A stretch of DNA of 58,739 nucleotides, taken from assembly GCA_021604365.1 (NCBI GenBank), contig BQIZ01000002.1, positions 1 to 58,739 of the forward strand, read 5' to 3'. The stretch is from Nitrospirales bacterium (GTDB lineage Bacteria > Nitrospirota > Nitrospiria > Nitrospirales > UBA8639). The notes under the pieces are model-generated. The model was not told where the DNA came from, ran no database searches, and was given only the letters and a program-made list of their open reading frames with translations. Below are positions 24,415 to 33,233 of this stretch, in pieces (the stretch's first letter is position 1; each line of letters begins with the position of its first letter). Both the position numbers and the translations under genes were made by a program.

Positions 24415-26682
24415 CTATTGATTCGCACGCACTGCGAATATTCGATCAATATAGAAAGCTTTAATGGAGCCGGATTTTTGTGGCGCCATCCAGATGGATT
24501 TACTTCTGTCCCTTATCCATACTCCAGGGAGTATTAATTCAAGATAACCCTTGCCTACCACTTGATTCATCGTTATTTCCTGAGCCAGGCCAGGGTAGAT
24601 CCCTGCCTTGAATGCGATATCGTTTCCCTTTCCCAAGCCTTCTTCTATTCGACCCCTGAAATACAGTTTCCATTTTCCTTCGGCTGGCAGCACACTTAAA
24701 GGCAATTGAATCCCCCAAACGGTGCTATCTCCTGACATCCGCGCAGCTGATCCGTCGGATGCCATCGCGTCAGGAACAAGTCTGGCATCCCCAGCCAGCC
24801 GAAAATTAATATCCTGGAAATCGATACAATTCCCAGGCGAACGGTTCCTGCAGGCCTCTGGCGTCATCACTGAATTCCGTGGAAGTCTCAAAGTTTCTAT
24901 CAGAGCATCCATACTTGCCTGCTGCCCATCTTCTCGAAGGGACGTGATTTTTGCGTCCTTCAGATATCGTTTGAAGCGCACATACCTCGTATCATAATCT
25001 TCTCGGTTTCTGTCATATTTCTTAACGGCGGTATCAAAACGTTCATTGTTTACCAAAATTACGTAGTCAATCCCAAGCCGCGCCGCTTGGACATGACGTA
25101 GAAATTCAACTTCATCCCGTACCGCATGTTCCGCCTTCTGAAAGATCTGGTCGGCTTGGACTAAAAAGTCCGGGCTGAGGTAGGCCGCAGTCGGCGGAAC
25201 TTTAACAGACAAATGCATCGGGTGCTCTTGAATCGATTTTTCCAATAGAGCTAAATAGTCTGCCATGAATTGGCTTGCAGGGCCGTAGTATCCAGTTAGG
25301 AATTGCTGAATTAACACCTTGTCGTCTTGTTGGGGATTCCATAATAATTTTGAAAGTACCCATGCTCTCAACTCTGCGAATTCTCCCCCGCTGGTACCAT
25401 AGCTGCCTTGCTCAAATACCCCCTTCACTTGTGGCCAATGAGACAAAATTTGCAAGTTTTTACCAAGTACTCCAAAATTGGGATGTGGCTGTATATAGCT
25501 GTTAAAATTAGTAATGTAGTCCCAGATGATGATTGAGTCAGTTAGCTTGGTCCAGCCTTCTAAGTCATGAAGGAAATCACGATTTCCTGCACTGTCGAGG
25601 GGTTTTGAAAAATCCACCTCAATATTAGCGAGCATGATTCCCATGTTCCTGGGTAACTTAATATTAATGGGCGGTTGGCGAGACCATGTATAGGCTAATG
25701 CTAAAATGGTCACCTGCGGATATTCTTCTCTTACCGCATCGGCGATAACACGCACAAAATCGAAAAAGGCTGTCCCGGGAGCACGTCCCGCATCAATCAG
25801 CGCCTTGTCCTCATCTTTGTTGTAGTAGGAATCGATGTCAGCAGGCGAGATCAGGAGGAAGTAGGGTTCTTGTGGCCAGCGGCCTAACTTTCGGAGCACC
25901 GCCTCAACGGCCTTGGCCCGGACCGAGGCCTTACCGAAACGAAGCTGGCCTCCACCGAAAAACTCTGGATGACTTCGGCCATATTTGGAACGGCTGATCA
26001 GCTCTTGCACTCCAACTGAACGAATGTTTGATAAGGAACCAAATCTTTGCTCGTGTTGCCGTACCGCCCTATGCCCAAACTGGCCGTTCATCCGGTTCCG
26101 CAGGTAAAATTCGAGATTGTCGGTATCTGCCGAGAAGACCTCTCTGTGGACATATCGTGGAATTTGGAGGTCGAAGGTAGAAGGAATTGTGACTTTGGCG
26201 CGATAAGGTATGACCATAAAGTCCGAAGAGTACCAACGACAGCCCAGATAGTTTTCCAAGAAATGGTAGACACCAAAGAGGAGTCCTTCAGGAGATTGAC
26301 TCGTAATGATGAGGTCTTCATCTTTTGTCTGAATGAGAAAGCCGTTGGACAGCAAATCTTTAGGAGCAGACTCCATCACAGATCGAGGAGCTACAGCCAT
26401 GCGACTACCCAGCATAACGAACGGGTCAGGAGACAAACCATCAACCTCTTTGATCTGAAATTTCGCACCCGCCACCTTGCCTAGATAGGTTGCAAGTTCC
26501 TTTGCAGCATACCGCTCGGTCGGTGTCGCAGAGGCACTCACGAAAATCTCGTACTTAGTTGTTCCATGGTTCGCAAGGACAAGTTCTTTGTCGGAAGCAC
26601 CAGAAGATCCTGAGCAGATGGCTGAGGCAAGCAACGCGATAAAAACTGCGATGCTATTTCGGTAACCGTTGAAAAAGTTCAT
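24415..26682 (-). CDS. Exported DUF4838 protein (GH67/GH20-like N-terminal fold)
   Basis: A 755-residue protein with a signal peptide (residues 1-~29, hydrophobic VFIALLASAICSG). Residues ~40-165 resemble the alpha-glucuronidase/hexosaminidase accessory domain (PTERYAAKELATYLGKVAG, GLLFGVYHFLENYLGCRWY). The central DUF4838 region follows, with HPEFFGGG, DIDSYYNKDEDKALI and IIIWDYITNFNSYIQPHPNF. The C-terminal ~130 residues look like a beta-sandwich (WKLYFRGRIEEGLG). The family's activity is unknown; the fold suggests a periplasmic or surface glycan-cleaving or glycan-binding role such as trimming the EPS. Its start overlaps the stop of the upstream GT2 by 4 bases. Confidence 0.75.
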   Translation of the reverse strand: MNFFNGYRNSIAVFIALLASAICSGSSGASDKELVLANHGTTKYEIFVSASATPTERYAAKELATYLGKVAGAKFQIKEVDGLSPDPFVMLGSRMAVAPRSVMESAPKDLLSNGFLIQTKDEDLIITSQSPEGLLFGVYHFLENYLGCRWYSSDFMVIPYRAKVTIPSTFDLQIPRYVHREVFSADTDNLEFYLRNRMNGQFGHRAVRQHEQRFGSLSNIRSVGVQELISRSKYGRSHPEFFGGGQLRFGKASVRAKAVEAVLRKLGRWPQEPYFLLISPADIDSYYNKDEDKALIDAGRAPGTAFFDFVRVIADAVREEYPQVTILALAYTWSRQPPINIKLPRNMGIMLANIEVDFSKPLDSAGNRDFLHDLEGWTKLTDSIIIWDYITNFNSYIQPHPNFGVLGKNLQILSHWPQVKGVFEQGSYGTSGGEFAELRAWVLSKLLWNPQQDDKVLIQQFLTGYYGPASQFMADYLALLEKSIQEHPMHLSVKVPPTAAYLSPDFLVQADQIFQKAEHAVRDEVEFLRHVQAARLGIDYVILVNNERFDTAVKKYDRNREDYDTRYVRFKRYLKDAKITSLREDGQQASMDALIETLRLPRNSVMTPEACRNRSPGNCIDFQDINFRLAGDARLVPDAMASDGSAARMSGDSTVWGIQLPLSVLPAEGKWKLYFRGRIEEGLGKGNDIAFKAGIYPGLAQEITMNQVVGKGYLELILPGVWIRDRSKSIWMAPQKSGSIKAFYIDRIFAVRANQ

Positions 26683-27752
26683 GCCTTCTTACCAAAAATT
26701 GATGCTAATTCCCACTTGCCTAGCATTAACTGGATAATAGGAAAAACCCTTTTAATTTGTCCTCGCCTTATTCTATTCAGCACAACTCCTACCATCGTTA
26801 TCCAAACGCTTGGGAAAGCCACAATAGCGTGTTTGTAAGTAAAATACAGCCGGTTTCTCAGGGCAAGAAAATCTATGGCTTCACTTGGGACTTTTTGAGA
26901 ATTAATCGTTCCTCCTCCCTTGTGGTACACAAGACTCTTGGGTGCATAGGCCAAAGAATAGCTACTGCGGCTCCGAAAAACCCAATCGAGCTCTTCGTAA
27001 TAGAGAAAATACTCTTCGCTCAACAGCCCGATATCACCAAGGAATTGACGCGAAACCAACATTGATGCACCCAAGACGTAAGACATTTGTTTTTCTACAG
27101 TTTCTGATCTAGGCAACTTGCTGATCGATTGATATTCGCCAATTGGTTCTATTGTGCCAATCCATTTGTTATATCGTACGCCTCCTAACGCCTGGACCTG
27201 ATCCGGTTCATCGTATGACAGCAGAGTCGATCCACAAATTCCAGCACCAGGTCTCATTTTCATATGACCAACGAGTTCGGATAAGGAATCCTTGGATACG
27301 ACCGTGTCGTTGTTGAGTAACCACACATAGTCAAAACTAGCCCGCTCAAGAGCATGACGCATCGCCACATTACAGCCTCCGGCAAAGCCGAGGTTCTTGC
27401 CTGTCTGTATGAGAATTAACCGTGCGGTGCTGTCGGCAACCTTCCCTCCGGATTCCGCCATAGAGCGATCATAGACAACATATTTCACAGGCTTCTCTAT
27501 TGGTGGAAAGGAGAAAGCTCGCAACTTGGGATTTCCGGATTTTAGGACATCCAAACGACCTTCGGCCCAGGCTTGAATGTCCTCCATTGATCCGTCGCTG
27601 GAATCATTGTCACAAACAATAACCTGATAACTCTGATAGTCCAAACGAAAGACACTCTCCAAACATTCAAGCGTCTCGGGTCCGCTATTCCAATTTACTA
27701 TAGCGACACAAACATGAGGTACTGTGCATGCCTTATCGTGCAAAATATCCAA
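26679..27752 (-). CDS. Glycosyltransferase family 2
   Basis: A 357-residue GT-A protein: VCVAIVNWNSGPETLECLES (14-33), VIVCDNDSSDGS (~44-55), NLGFAGGCNVAMRHAL (~120-135), the metal-binding VWLLNNDTVV (~143-152) and LSEEYFLYYEELDWVFR (~243-259). It has an unusual ~45-residue insertion between the nucleotide-binding strand and NLGFAGG (residues ~70-115). A C-terminal hydrophobic segment (VWITMVGVVLNRI) may anchor it to the membrane. It resembles rhamnosyl/galactofuranosyl-type transferases, but the donor is not certain. It is the first gene after the 730-base gap that follows the WecA-like gene. Confidence 0.85.
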   Translation of the reverse strand: MDILHDKACTVPHVCVAIVNWNSGPETLECLESVFRLDYQSYQVIVCDNDSSDGSMEDIQAWAEGRLDVLKSGNPKLRAFSFPPIEKPVKYVVYDRSMAESGGKVADSTARLILIQTGKNLGFAGGCNVAMRHALERASFDYVWLLNNDTVVSKDSLSELVGHMKMRPGAGICGSTLLSYDEPDQVQALGGVRYNKWIGTIEPIGEYQSISKLPRSETVEKQMSYVLGASMLVSRQFLGDIGLLSEEYFLYYEELDWVFRSRSSYSLAYAPKSLVYHKGGGTINSQKVPSEAIDFLALRNRLYFTYKHAIVAFPSVWITMVGVVLNRIRRGQIKRVFPIIQLMLGKWELASIFGKKA

Positions 27753-28485
27753 GTTCTCAGATCTCCTATAGACAATCGCATTCTTTTTGGGCCTATATGC
27801 GATACCTCTTTAAATAAATAGGAATATTATGCTCCGCCTTAGGTCTGTTGATTTATAGAGCACGGGGTCACACGGCCACACAGAACTCTACCGAAATCCG
27901 ATGACAACCTTTTTCACAGAATTGAAACTCAAGGTAAATTTTCATTCTCTGCGAGAAACACACGAACTTTTTCTTTAGTTCTCTATATCGACAGTCCTTC
28001 CTTGTCTTACTTGAAAGGACATGCAACCATACCATCCACAATATATTGCGTGATTGCCTCAATACCAGATGGGAGGAATGCAAATGCCCACTAAGCTGCG
28101 CCCTCTGAAATGATATTTTCAGATCAAATATTTTGCGACTGCCGACGGTTGGAATTATAGAAGGTAGCAAAATAGTTGAAGATATCCTCGGGAATCCTAG
28201 CTTCTAAAAGGTTTTTCCCACTTTCTCCTACGTCAGAAATTGTGTTGGGCTTACGAATAGAACCCGATTTTGGCCTCAGTTTCTTACTCTCTATTAGAAA
28301 GTCTTGTTCTGAAATTTTTTGATTTCCTGCTACGATCTGACCAGAGCCTCCACCGGACTTGCCCCACATTGGAGGGACAAGTTTCCTTTAGAAGGCAAAT
28401 TATTACTTACCCTTACTGGAGCGACCGCCATAGATTTCCCAATTTTTCTGCCTGCATTAAATACGATCTAATTATTTAGGATCAG
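27753..28485. other. Intergenic region, no confident gene
   Basis: On the - strand around 28130-28200 a translated fragment (IFNYFATFYNSNRRQSQ) resembles the tail of an IS3-type integrase, but similarity covers only ~17 residues and upstream sequence does not extend it. The rest shows nothing recognisable. A promoter for the downstream EPS genes could lie here; none can be pinpointed. Confidence 0.4.
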
Positions 28486-30117
28486 TTAGTACCATCCCTG
28501 AAGGCCAAGGCCCAACAGGACAGCTCCTGACAGGTATCCTAGTTGGCGCGTCCTGCTGGAATACGCCTGAAGCAGGAATTCGCAGGCAAAGAATAAGACA
28601 ATAAGTTTTGCTATCATGGAACCCAGCTCTACCTGTCCCAGCTGAATTCCCAAGAGAAATGGCAAAACCAACGCCAGAAAGAGAAGTAAATAATCCATGG
28701 GAGTGGCCTGAAACCCATGGCCTTTATTTGAATGGATGTTCAGAAGCAGCAAGAGAACTAGAATCCAAAAAAAAGTTTTATACACGAGAGCTACCTCACT
28801 TCCCACTTCCAGGAGGGAGTTTTCAACGAGATAGAGCACAAGGGTGGATCCCAGGAAAAGGCTCAGTCTTGTGATGGCGAGAACGACTTTGGGATTGCCC
28901 AGCATCCAAAGAAAGATCGTTAACACAAGTCCCAGTGCGAGGTACGAGACTGCCAGAGGCGTTGTGTGGGGAAGAAGCATTCCCAAGAAGAGGAAACCTA
29001 CGACGCCTATCGTAAGGCCGTACAAACATGTTTGAGAAAACCAGGGTACCAATTGGAACCTGGACTGCCAATACAAAGCTCTGAGCCTCCATCTCTTGAT
29101 ACCATCCAGCAGCCTCCCGGTAGAAAAAATGTAATAGAAAGCCCCCATCGCAGCTAGGATGAGTAGATACAGGCTCGCAAGAATGAATCCGGAGCTCGAT
29201 TGACACGCATAGGCCAACCCCACCAAACAAATTTGGAAGAAGTAGATAAAGAGCACCACATGATCATGCGAGAACCCCAGCCTTAAAAGCTTGTGATGCA
29301 AGTGTTCTTGATCCGGGTAAAAAGGCGACCTCCCTTCGAGGATCCGTTGCGTCGCCACTGCCACCAGATCTAATAAGGGTACACCGATACAAAACAGCAC
29401 CAACATCGGACTGACCGATGACCGTCCTGGCTGGGTTAAAAGCAGTGCGGTTGTTCCGAGGGCAAACCCTAAAAATTGGCTTCCACCGTCCCCCATGAAC
29501 ACGCGAGCCGGAAAAGTATTAAATCGCAAAAATCCAAGTAGTCCTCCTATAACCGGAACCGTCAATAAAAGCACAAGGTGGTCTTCCAGATGATACGCGA
29601 TGAACACGATCAGGCCAAAACTCAAAAGGGAGAGGCCGCCCGCTAGGCCATCCAGTCCATCTGACAGGTTCATCGCGTTTGTCACCGCGACAAGCAGAAT
29701 CATGGTTAGGGAAATCGCCAACCAGTCTGGAAATTCAAAACCTAAGATCATCGAAAACGGCTGCCAGGAGAGTTGACTGTAGGTTGCAACCACACCGGCT
29801 GCTAGAAATTGCCCACCGAATTTATACCGGACCTGAAGATCCCAAAAATCATCCAGGCTGCCCATACTCACAATAATGATTGATGCGGCAATCACCCCGA
29901 TCACAACGTCATATTTTGGAATCCAATAACCTATGGAAACTAACGCGCCCACCGCAAAAGCAATGCCCCCGACTCTGGCAATGGGTTGCTTATGAACTTT
30001 TCGATGTCCAGGCTGATCCAACAAGTCAAACCATCTCGCTCCCAACATTAAACAAGGAGTCAAGATGGTCCCAATAAGAAGGGACAGCAGGAAGGCATAG
30101 AATAATACTTCTACCAT
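28486..30117 (-). CDS. MraY/WecA-type undecaprenyl-phosphate sugar-phosphate transferase with C-terminal membrane extension
   Basis: The first ~320 residues match the WecA/TagO/MraY family. They include RKVHKQPIARVGGIAFAVG (~38-56), the Mg-binding MNLSDGLDGLAGG (~147-159), VFMGDGGSQFLGF (~205-217) and the His-rich loop HLHHKLLRLGFSH. The enzyme transfers a sugar-1-phosphate (often GlcNAc-1-P) from UDP-sugar to undecaprenyl phosphate and so initiates the repeat unit. At 543 residues it is ~200 longer than usual: the extra C-terminal part is almost wholly hydrophobic, with about 6 additional membrane segments and no family I recognise. It is separated by gaps of ~730-750 bases on both sides, so it may have its own promoter. 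Confidence 0.88.
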   Translation of the reverse strand: MVEVLFYAFLLSLLIGTILTPCLMLGARWFDLLDQPGHRKVHKQPIARVGGIAFAVGALVSIGYWIPKYDVVIGVIAASIIIVSMGSLDDFWDLQVRYKFGGQFLAAGVVATYSQLSWQPFSMILGFEFPDWLAISLTMILLVAVTNAMNLSDGLDGLAGGLSLLSFGLIVFIAYHLEDHLVLLLTVPVIGGLLGFLRFNTFPARVFMGDGGSQFLGFALGTTALLLTQPGRSSVSPMLVLFCIGVPLLDLVAVATQRILEGRSPFYPDQEHLHHKLLRLGFSHDHVVLFIYFFQICLVGLAYACQSSSGFILASLYLLILAAMGAFYYIFSTGRLLDGIKRWRLRALYWQSRFQLVPWFSQTCLYGLTIGVVGFLFLGMLLPHTTPLAVSYLALGLVLTIFLWMLGNPKVVLAITRLSLFLGSTLVLYLVENSLLEVGSEVALVYKTFFWILVLLLLLNIHSNKGHGFQATPMDYLLLFLALVLPFLLGIQLGQVELGSMIAKLIVLFFACEFLLQAYSSRTRQLGYLSGAVLLGLGLQGWY

Positions 30118-30866
30118 TTAGGGGGTACCGGAAGAACCATTCTTGAACCCTGCGGGTAAGAAGGCTATATTGGCATGCATTTCAGTAAAAGGTGAATAAG
30201 TAGCACACTTCAGCTATTTCAGCACAATTGTTGAGCGAAAATGAGAAATGGACTGACAAAAGCGGTCCGTCAACCAATCCTTATCATTCACAGCTGAAAT
30301 GAAAAACTATTTAAGAAGCAATTTGAGAAAACCTAATTCAGGGCCTGTTCATAAAAAACCAGGTCAAATCTGCGGAATAAATGGAGGGGATGAATGGAGA
30401 GAATTAAATACATAAAAATAAAAAATTTATTCCGTCAGACCCATGAACCAGAAATTTAATATGTGATGTCTGTTTCGGAAATATAAAAATTTTATATATT
30501 AAATACATGAAAAGCAAATGAGAAAATTTGCCTGCCATCCGCACAGAATATTATACGTATTTAAAGTAACAATTGCCACAATTTCATTTTTCAATAAGGG
30601 GTTTTGGTCAACACATCTTGAGGGTGAAAAAAACGTTAACAAATTCATTGCTGCTGAAAATTTACCAAAATCAGCTGGTTGTAGACTGAGTAAAGCCCCT
30701 TCTGACAAGTATCCCAAATGACTCACTTAGGTTGAAAAGACCTGGAGAATTCATTCACAAGCTCTACCCATTGTTACTCAAGTTTCTTTCGAAGACATCC
30801 CTTCACTAGCCAGGACCATTCGTTTAAAAACCCCCAACCAGGTAGAGCATCGCTTTGCTGCCCCGT
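30118..30866. other. AT-rich intergenic region between WecA-like and Wzz genes
   Basis: About 750 bases with no convincing gene on either strand. Base composition falls to strongly AT-rich between ~30280 and 30560, a likely promoter region for the WecA-like gene that reads away to the left. No clear terminator or operator was identified. Confidence 0.45.
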
Positions 30867-32357
30867 TTAGCTTTTATAACTAATGCTGGCAAGAACCGGG
30901 ATCCCTTGCTCAAGGGCAGCCTGTTCCGGCCTTATATAACTAGTTTTGAGCAGTTCCGAGACAAACGCCCACGCCATTCCGCTTAGCATCCCCAAAGCCA
31001 TTCCAAGAGCAAAGATCAGGAGTTTTCTGGGTTTAATCGGTGCACTAGGGATTGAGGCCGCTTGTATCACGCTTACATTGGCAATTTGTTTGTCATCCAT
31101 TTGCCTAGAAACATTAGCCATTTCAAGTTTTCCTACATATATTTTTACATTCTCTCGGTCTTTGTCGACTTCACGTTGAAGCCCGTCAAACTGTTTTTCT
31201 AATCGATTAAGTCGTGCAATTTGCCGGTCAATTTCTTCTATTTGTCTCTGGATAACTCCTCCCTTAGTTTTGAGAGAAGTTAATTCTGATTCTGTGTTTA
31301 GAAGCTCCAACTGAAGGTCTTGATAAACAGGATTTCTAATAGTAGTCACTTGATCATCTTTAATTTGAGCTTCTTGTTCATTAATATAAGCCTGAATAAG
31401 AGCTATTTCTTCACGAATATCAGTAACCATTCGACTGTTCTCTTCGTACTTACCCAATAAATGATGTTCTTTTCGCCGAAGATCCAGCAATTCCTGTCGG
31501 GTAGAATCAACGATCTGGTCCTTCTGTTCCTTTTCTGTCCACATTGGAATGTACTCAGGAATATCCTTCAACTGTCTCCTAAGTGAATGTATTTTCGAAC
31601 CGGATCCTTGTATTTCATCTTCGTTGAATTTCCACCTACTGTCGAAATTTTGCCGTTGATCAAGGAGGAGTTTCCGTTGATCTGAGATTGATGAAATCTC
31701 ATGCTCTTGCTTGAAATCCTGCAGAGTGGTCTCTGACTGTTCTAAATTTTTACGAAATACCTCAACTTGCTCCTCTAAAAATGAGGCCTGTGGATTACTG
31801 AAAATGGCAAGATGCTTTTCTTTCCAAAGTTCACTGAGTAAGTTGAGCGCACGTGCTGCAACTTGGGGATCGTGGTGTTCGAAAGTTAAATTTATTACAT
31901 TTGATTTCCCAGATTGAGTAACAATTAAATTTTTTTGAAAACGTCCCTGGGCGGTTTCCATGGACGAATTAGTTAAAAATTCATTTTCTAAAATATCAGG
32001 ATATATGGTACCGACTCCAAGTTCTTCCAAAACTCTCAATCTAAGATCTCGGGTCGTCAGTATTTCAATTTCTGGAGCAATGAGTGCCTGAAGATCAAAA
32101 GCCACTTTCTGAGATTGATCCCCTACTTCCGAGTTGTAAATATGCTCTCTTCCTATTTTCACCATGAGACTTGCCTCGGCTTGATAAATTGGCGTCATCT
32201 TTATCGGAACAAGAAGGGAAAGAATCGTAAAAAATAGGAAGATCGCGATTATCACCCGTTGATGCTTAAAAAGAACCGTGAGAATATCCCGTATTCTCAA
32301 AAAGTCACTTTCATAAATGAGTCCTGATGGTTGACCGGAAGGGTTATTCATATTCAA
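30867..32357 (-). CDS. Wzz/GumC-type polysaccharide chain-length determinant
   Basis: A 496-residue inner-membrane protein. The first membrane helix lies at ~36-54 (VIIAIFLFFTILSLLVPI), followed by the Wzz fold (YQAEASLMVKIGREHIYN). A long coiled-coil periplasmic region spans ~195-400, rich in E/Q/K, and a second helix at ~440-462 is preceded by the Pro-rich IPSAPIKPRK that marks Wzz/PCP-2a proteins. It sets chain length and links polymerase to export. It lacks a fused kinase domain; the separate BY-kinase-like ATPase is encoded 80 bases upstream, the usual split form in exosortase-linked EPS loci. Confidence 0.9.
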   Translation of the reverse strand: MNMNNPSGQPSGLIYESDFLRIRDILTVLFKHQRVIIAIFLFFTILSLLVPIKMTPIYQAEASLMVKIGREHIYNSEVGDQSQKVAFDLQALIAPEIEILTTRDLRLRVLEELGVGTIYPDILENEFLTNSSMETAQGRFQKNLIVTQSGKSNVINLTFEHHDPQVAARALNLLSELWKEKHLAIFSNPQASFLEEQVEVFRKNLEQSETTLQDFKQEHEISSISDQRKLLLDQRQNFDSRWKFNEDEIQGSGSKIHSLRRQLKDIPEYIPMWTEKEQKDQIVDSTRQELLDLRRKEHHLLGKYEENSRMVTDIREEIALIQAYINEQEAQIKDDQVTTIRNPVYQDLQLELLNTESELTSLKTKGGVIQRQIEEIDRQIARLNRLEKQFDGLQREVDKDRENVKIYVGKLEMANVSRQMDDKQIANVSVIQAASIPSAPIKPRKLLIFALGMALGMLSGMAWAFVSELLKTSYIRPEQAALEQGIPVLASISYKS

Positions 32358-32437
32358 TACAAAGGGAACTAGAGGAATACTGGTTTATCTATAAAGTAAC
32401 AAACACTTAGCCAATCATTTTGACCGAAATGATAGGT

Positions 32438-33184
32438 TCATAGTCGCCCATAAATCCACTTGGGAATGTAATGGTGTTGTTTATTGAAGACCATGCCAAG
32501 GAGATTTCCACCATTCTGCACAATCCGGTCTTTGAGGTGAGAGATCACCTTGGCACGGGTTTTTTCTGCTTCCACCACCATCACGACCCCATCAGCGGCT
32601 GCACACAATTCCAATCCCTCATTAGAGATATCGATAGGTGCGGTATCTATGAGAATCATGTCGAATTGTTTTCGGATATGGTTCCACAAATCCCGCTTAT
32701 TGGTGATGACCTCGTGTTGCAAGGTTTCTGCGCTGTCTCCAGACAGCATGGCGAGGAACAAGCGGGAATGGAGAACAGGTGTGATGGCCTGATCTAAATC
32801 TCCTCCATTGCGCATAATATATTGCAAAGAAATTTTCGGAGGAATCCCAAAGAGTTGATGTTGGCTTATTTTTTGAGAATCTTCATCCACCAGCAACACG
32901 GACTTCCCTTGTTTTTCAACCAGGACTCTTCCAAGTTCCTGAACAATGGTCGAGACCCCTTCCTGGTTCCTGCTGCTGATAAATTGAATAATGTTGTGTT
33001 GGGGGTCAGGCAGAAGGCCGGCAAGGCGTTGTTCCAGTTGCACCATCTCTCGGCGCATTTTCAGGGGAGGTAAATTGGAAACGACGACCGGTTGCGAACG
33101 TGGGCGTTCTTCTATCGGATGGGTCTTGATGACTCCAAGTTGATTTTCGTAGGCCTGTTGCAAGGCCTCGTATACTTTACTCAT
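32438..33184 (-). CDS. BY-kinase/CpsD-like ATPase with altered Walker A
   Basis: A 248-residue MinD/BY-kinase-fold protein. The Walker A position reads SSRNQEGVSTI (70-80) where the family consensus has GEGKST, so the lysine is Val77. Walker A' is LLVDEDSQ (98-105, with D100 and D102) and Walker B is MILIDTAP (~174-181). BY-kinases also carry a C-terminal tyrosine cluster; here only two Tyr occur near the end (HHYIPKWIYGRL). It should regulate the Wzz protein encoded next to it, but without the P-loop lysine kinase activity is doubtful and it may act as a structural partner. It lies 50 bases after the AAA+ gene and 80 before wzz. Confidence 0.85.
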   Translation of the reverse strand: MSKVYEALQQAYENQLGVIKTHPIEERPRSQPVVVSNLPPLKMRREMVQLEQRLAGLLPDPQHNIIQFISSRNQEGVSTIVQELGRVLVEKQGKSVLLVDEDSQKISQHQLFGIPPKISLQYIMRNGGDLDQAITPVLHSRLFLAMLSGDSAETLQHEVITNKRDLWNHIRKQFDMILIDTAPIDISNEGLELCAAADGVVMVVEAEKTRAKVISHLKDRIVQNGGNLLGMVFNKQHHYIPKWIYGRL

Positions 33185-33233
33185 TAGGCGATTCTGATAC
33201 AGAAATATTCAAAGTATTGCTGCTTTGACAAAT

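Noticed and set aside
28124-28369. IS3-type integrase remnant
   Set aside because: Only ~17 residues look similar and neither flank supports it; too weak to annotate as a mobile element.
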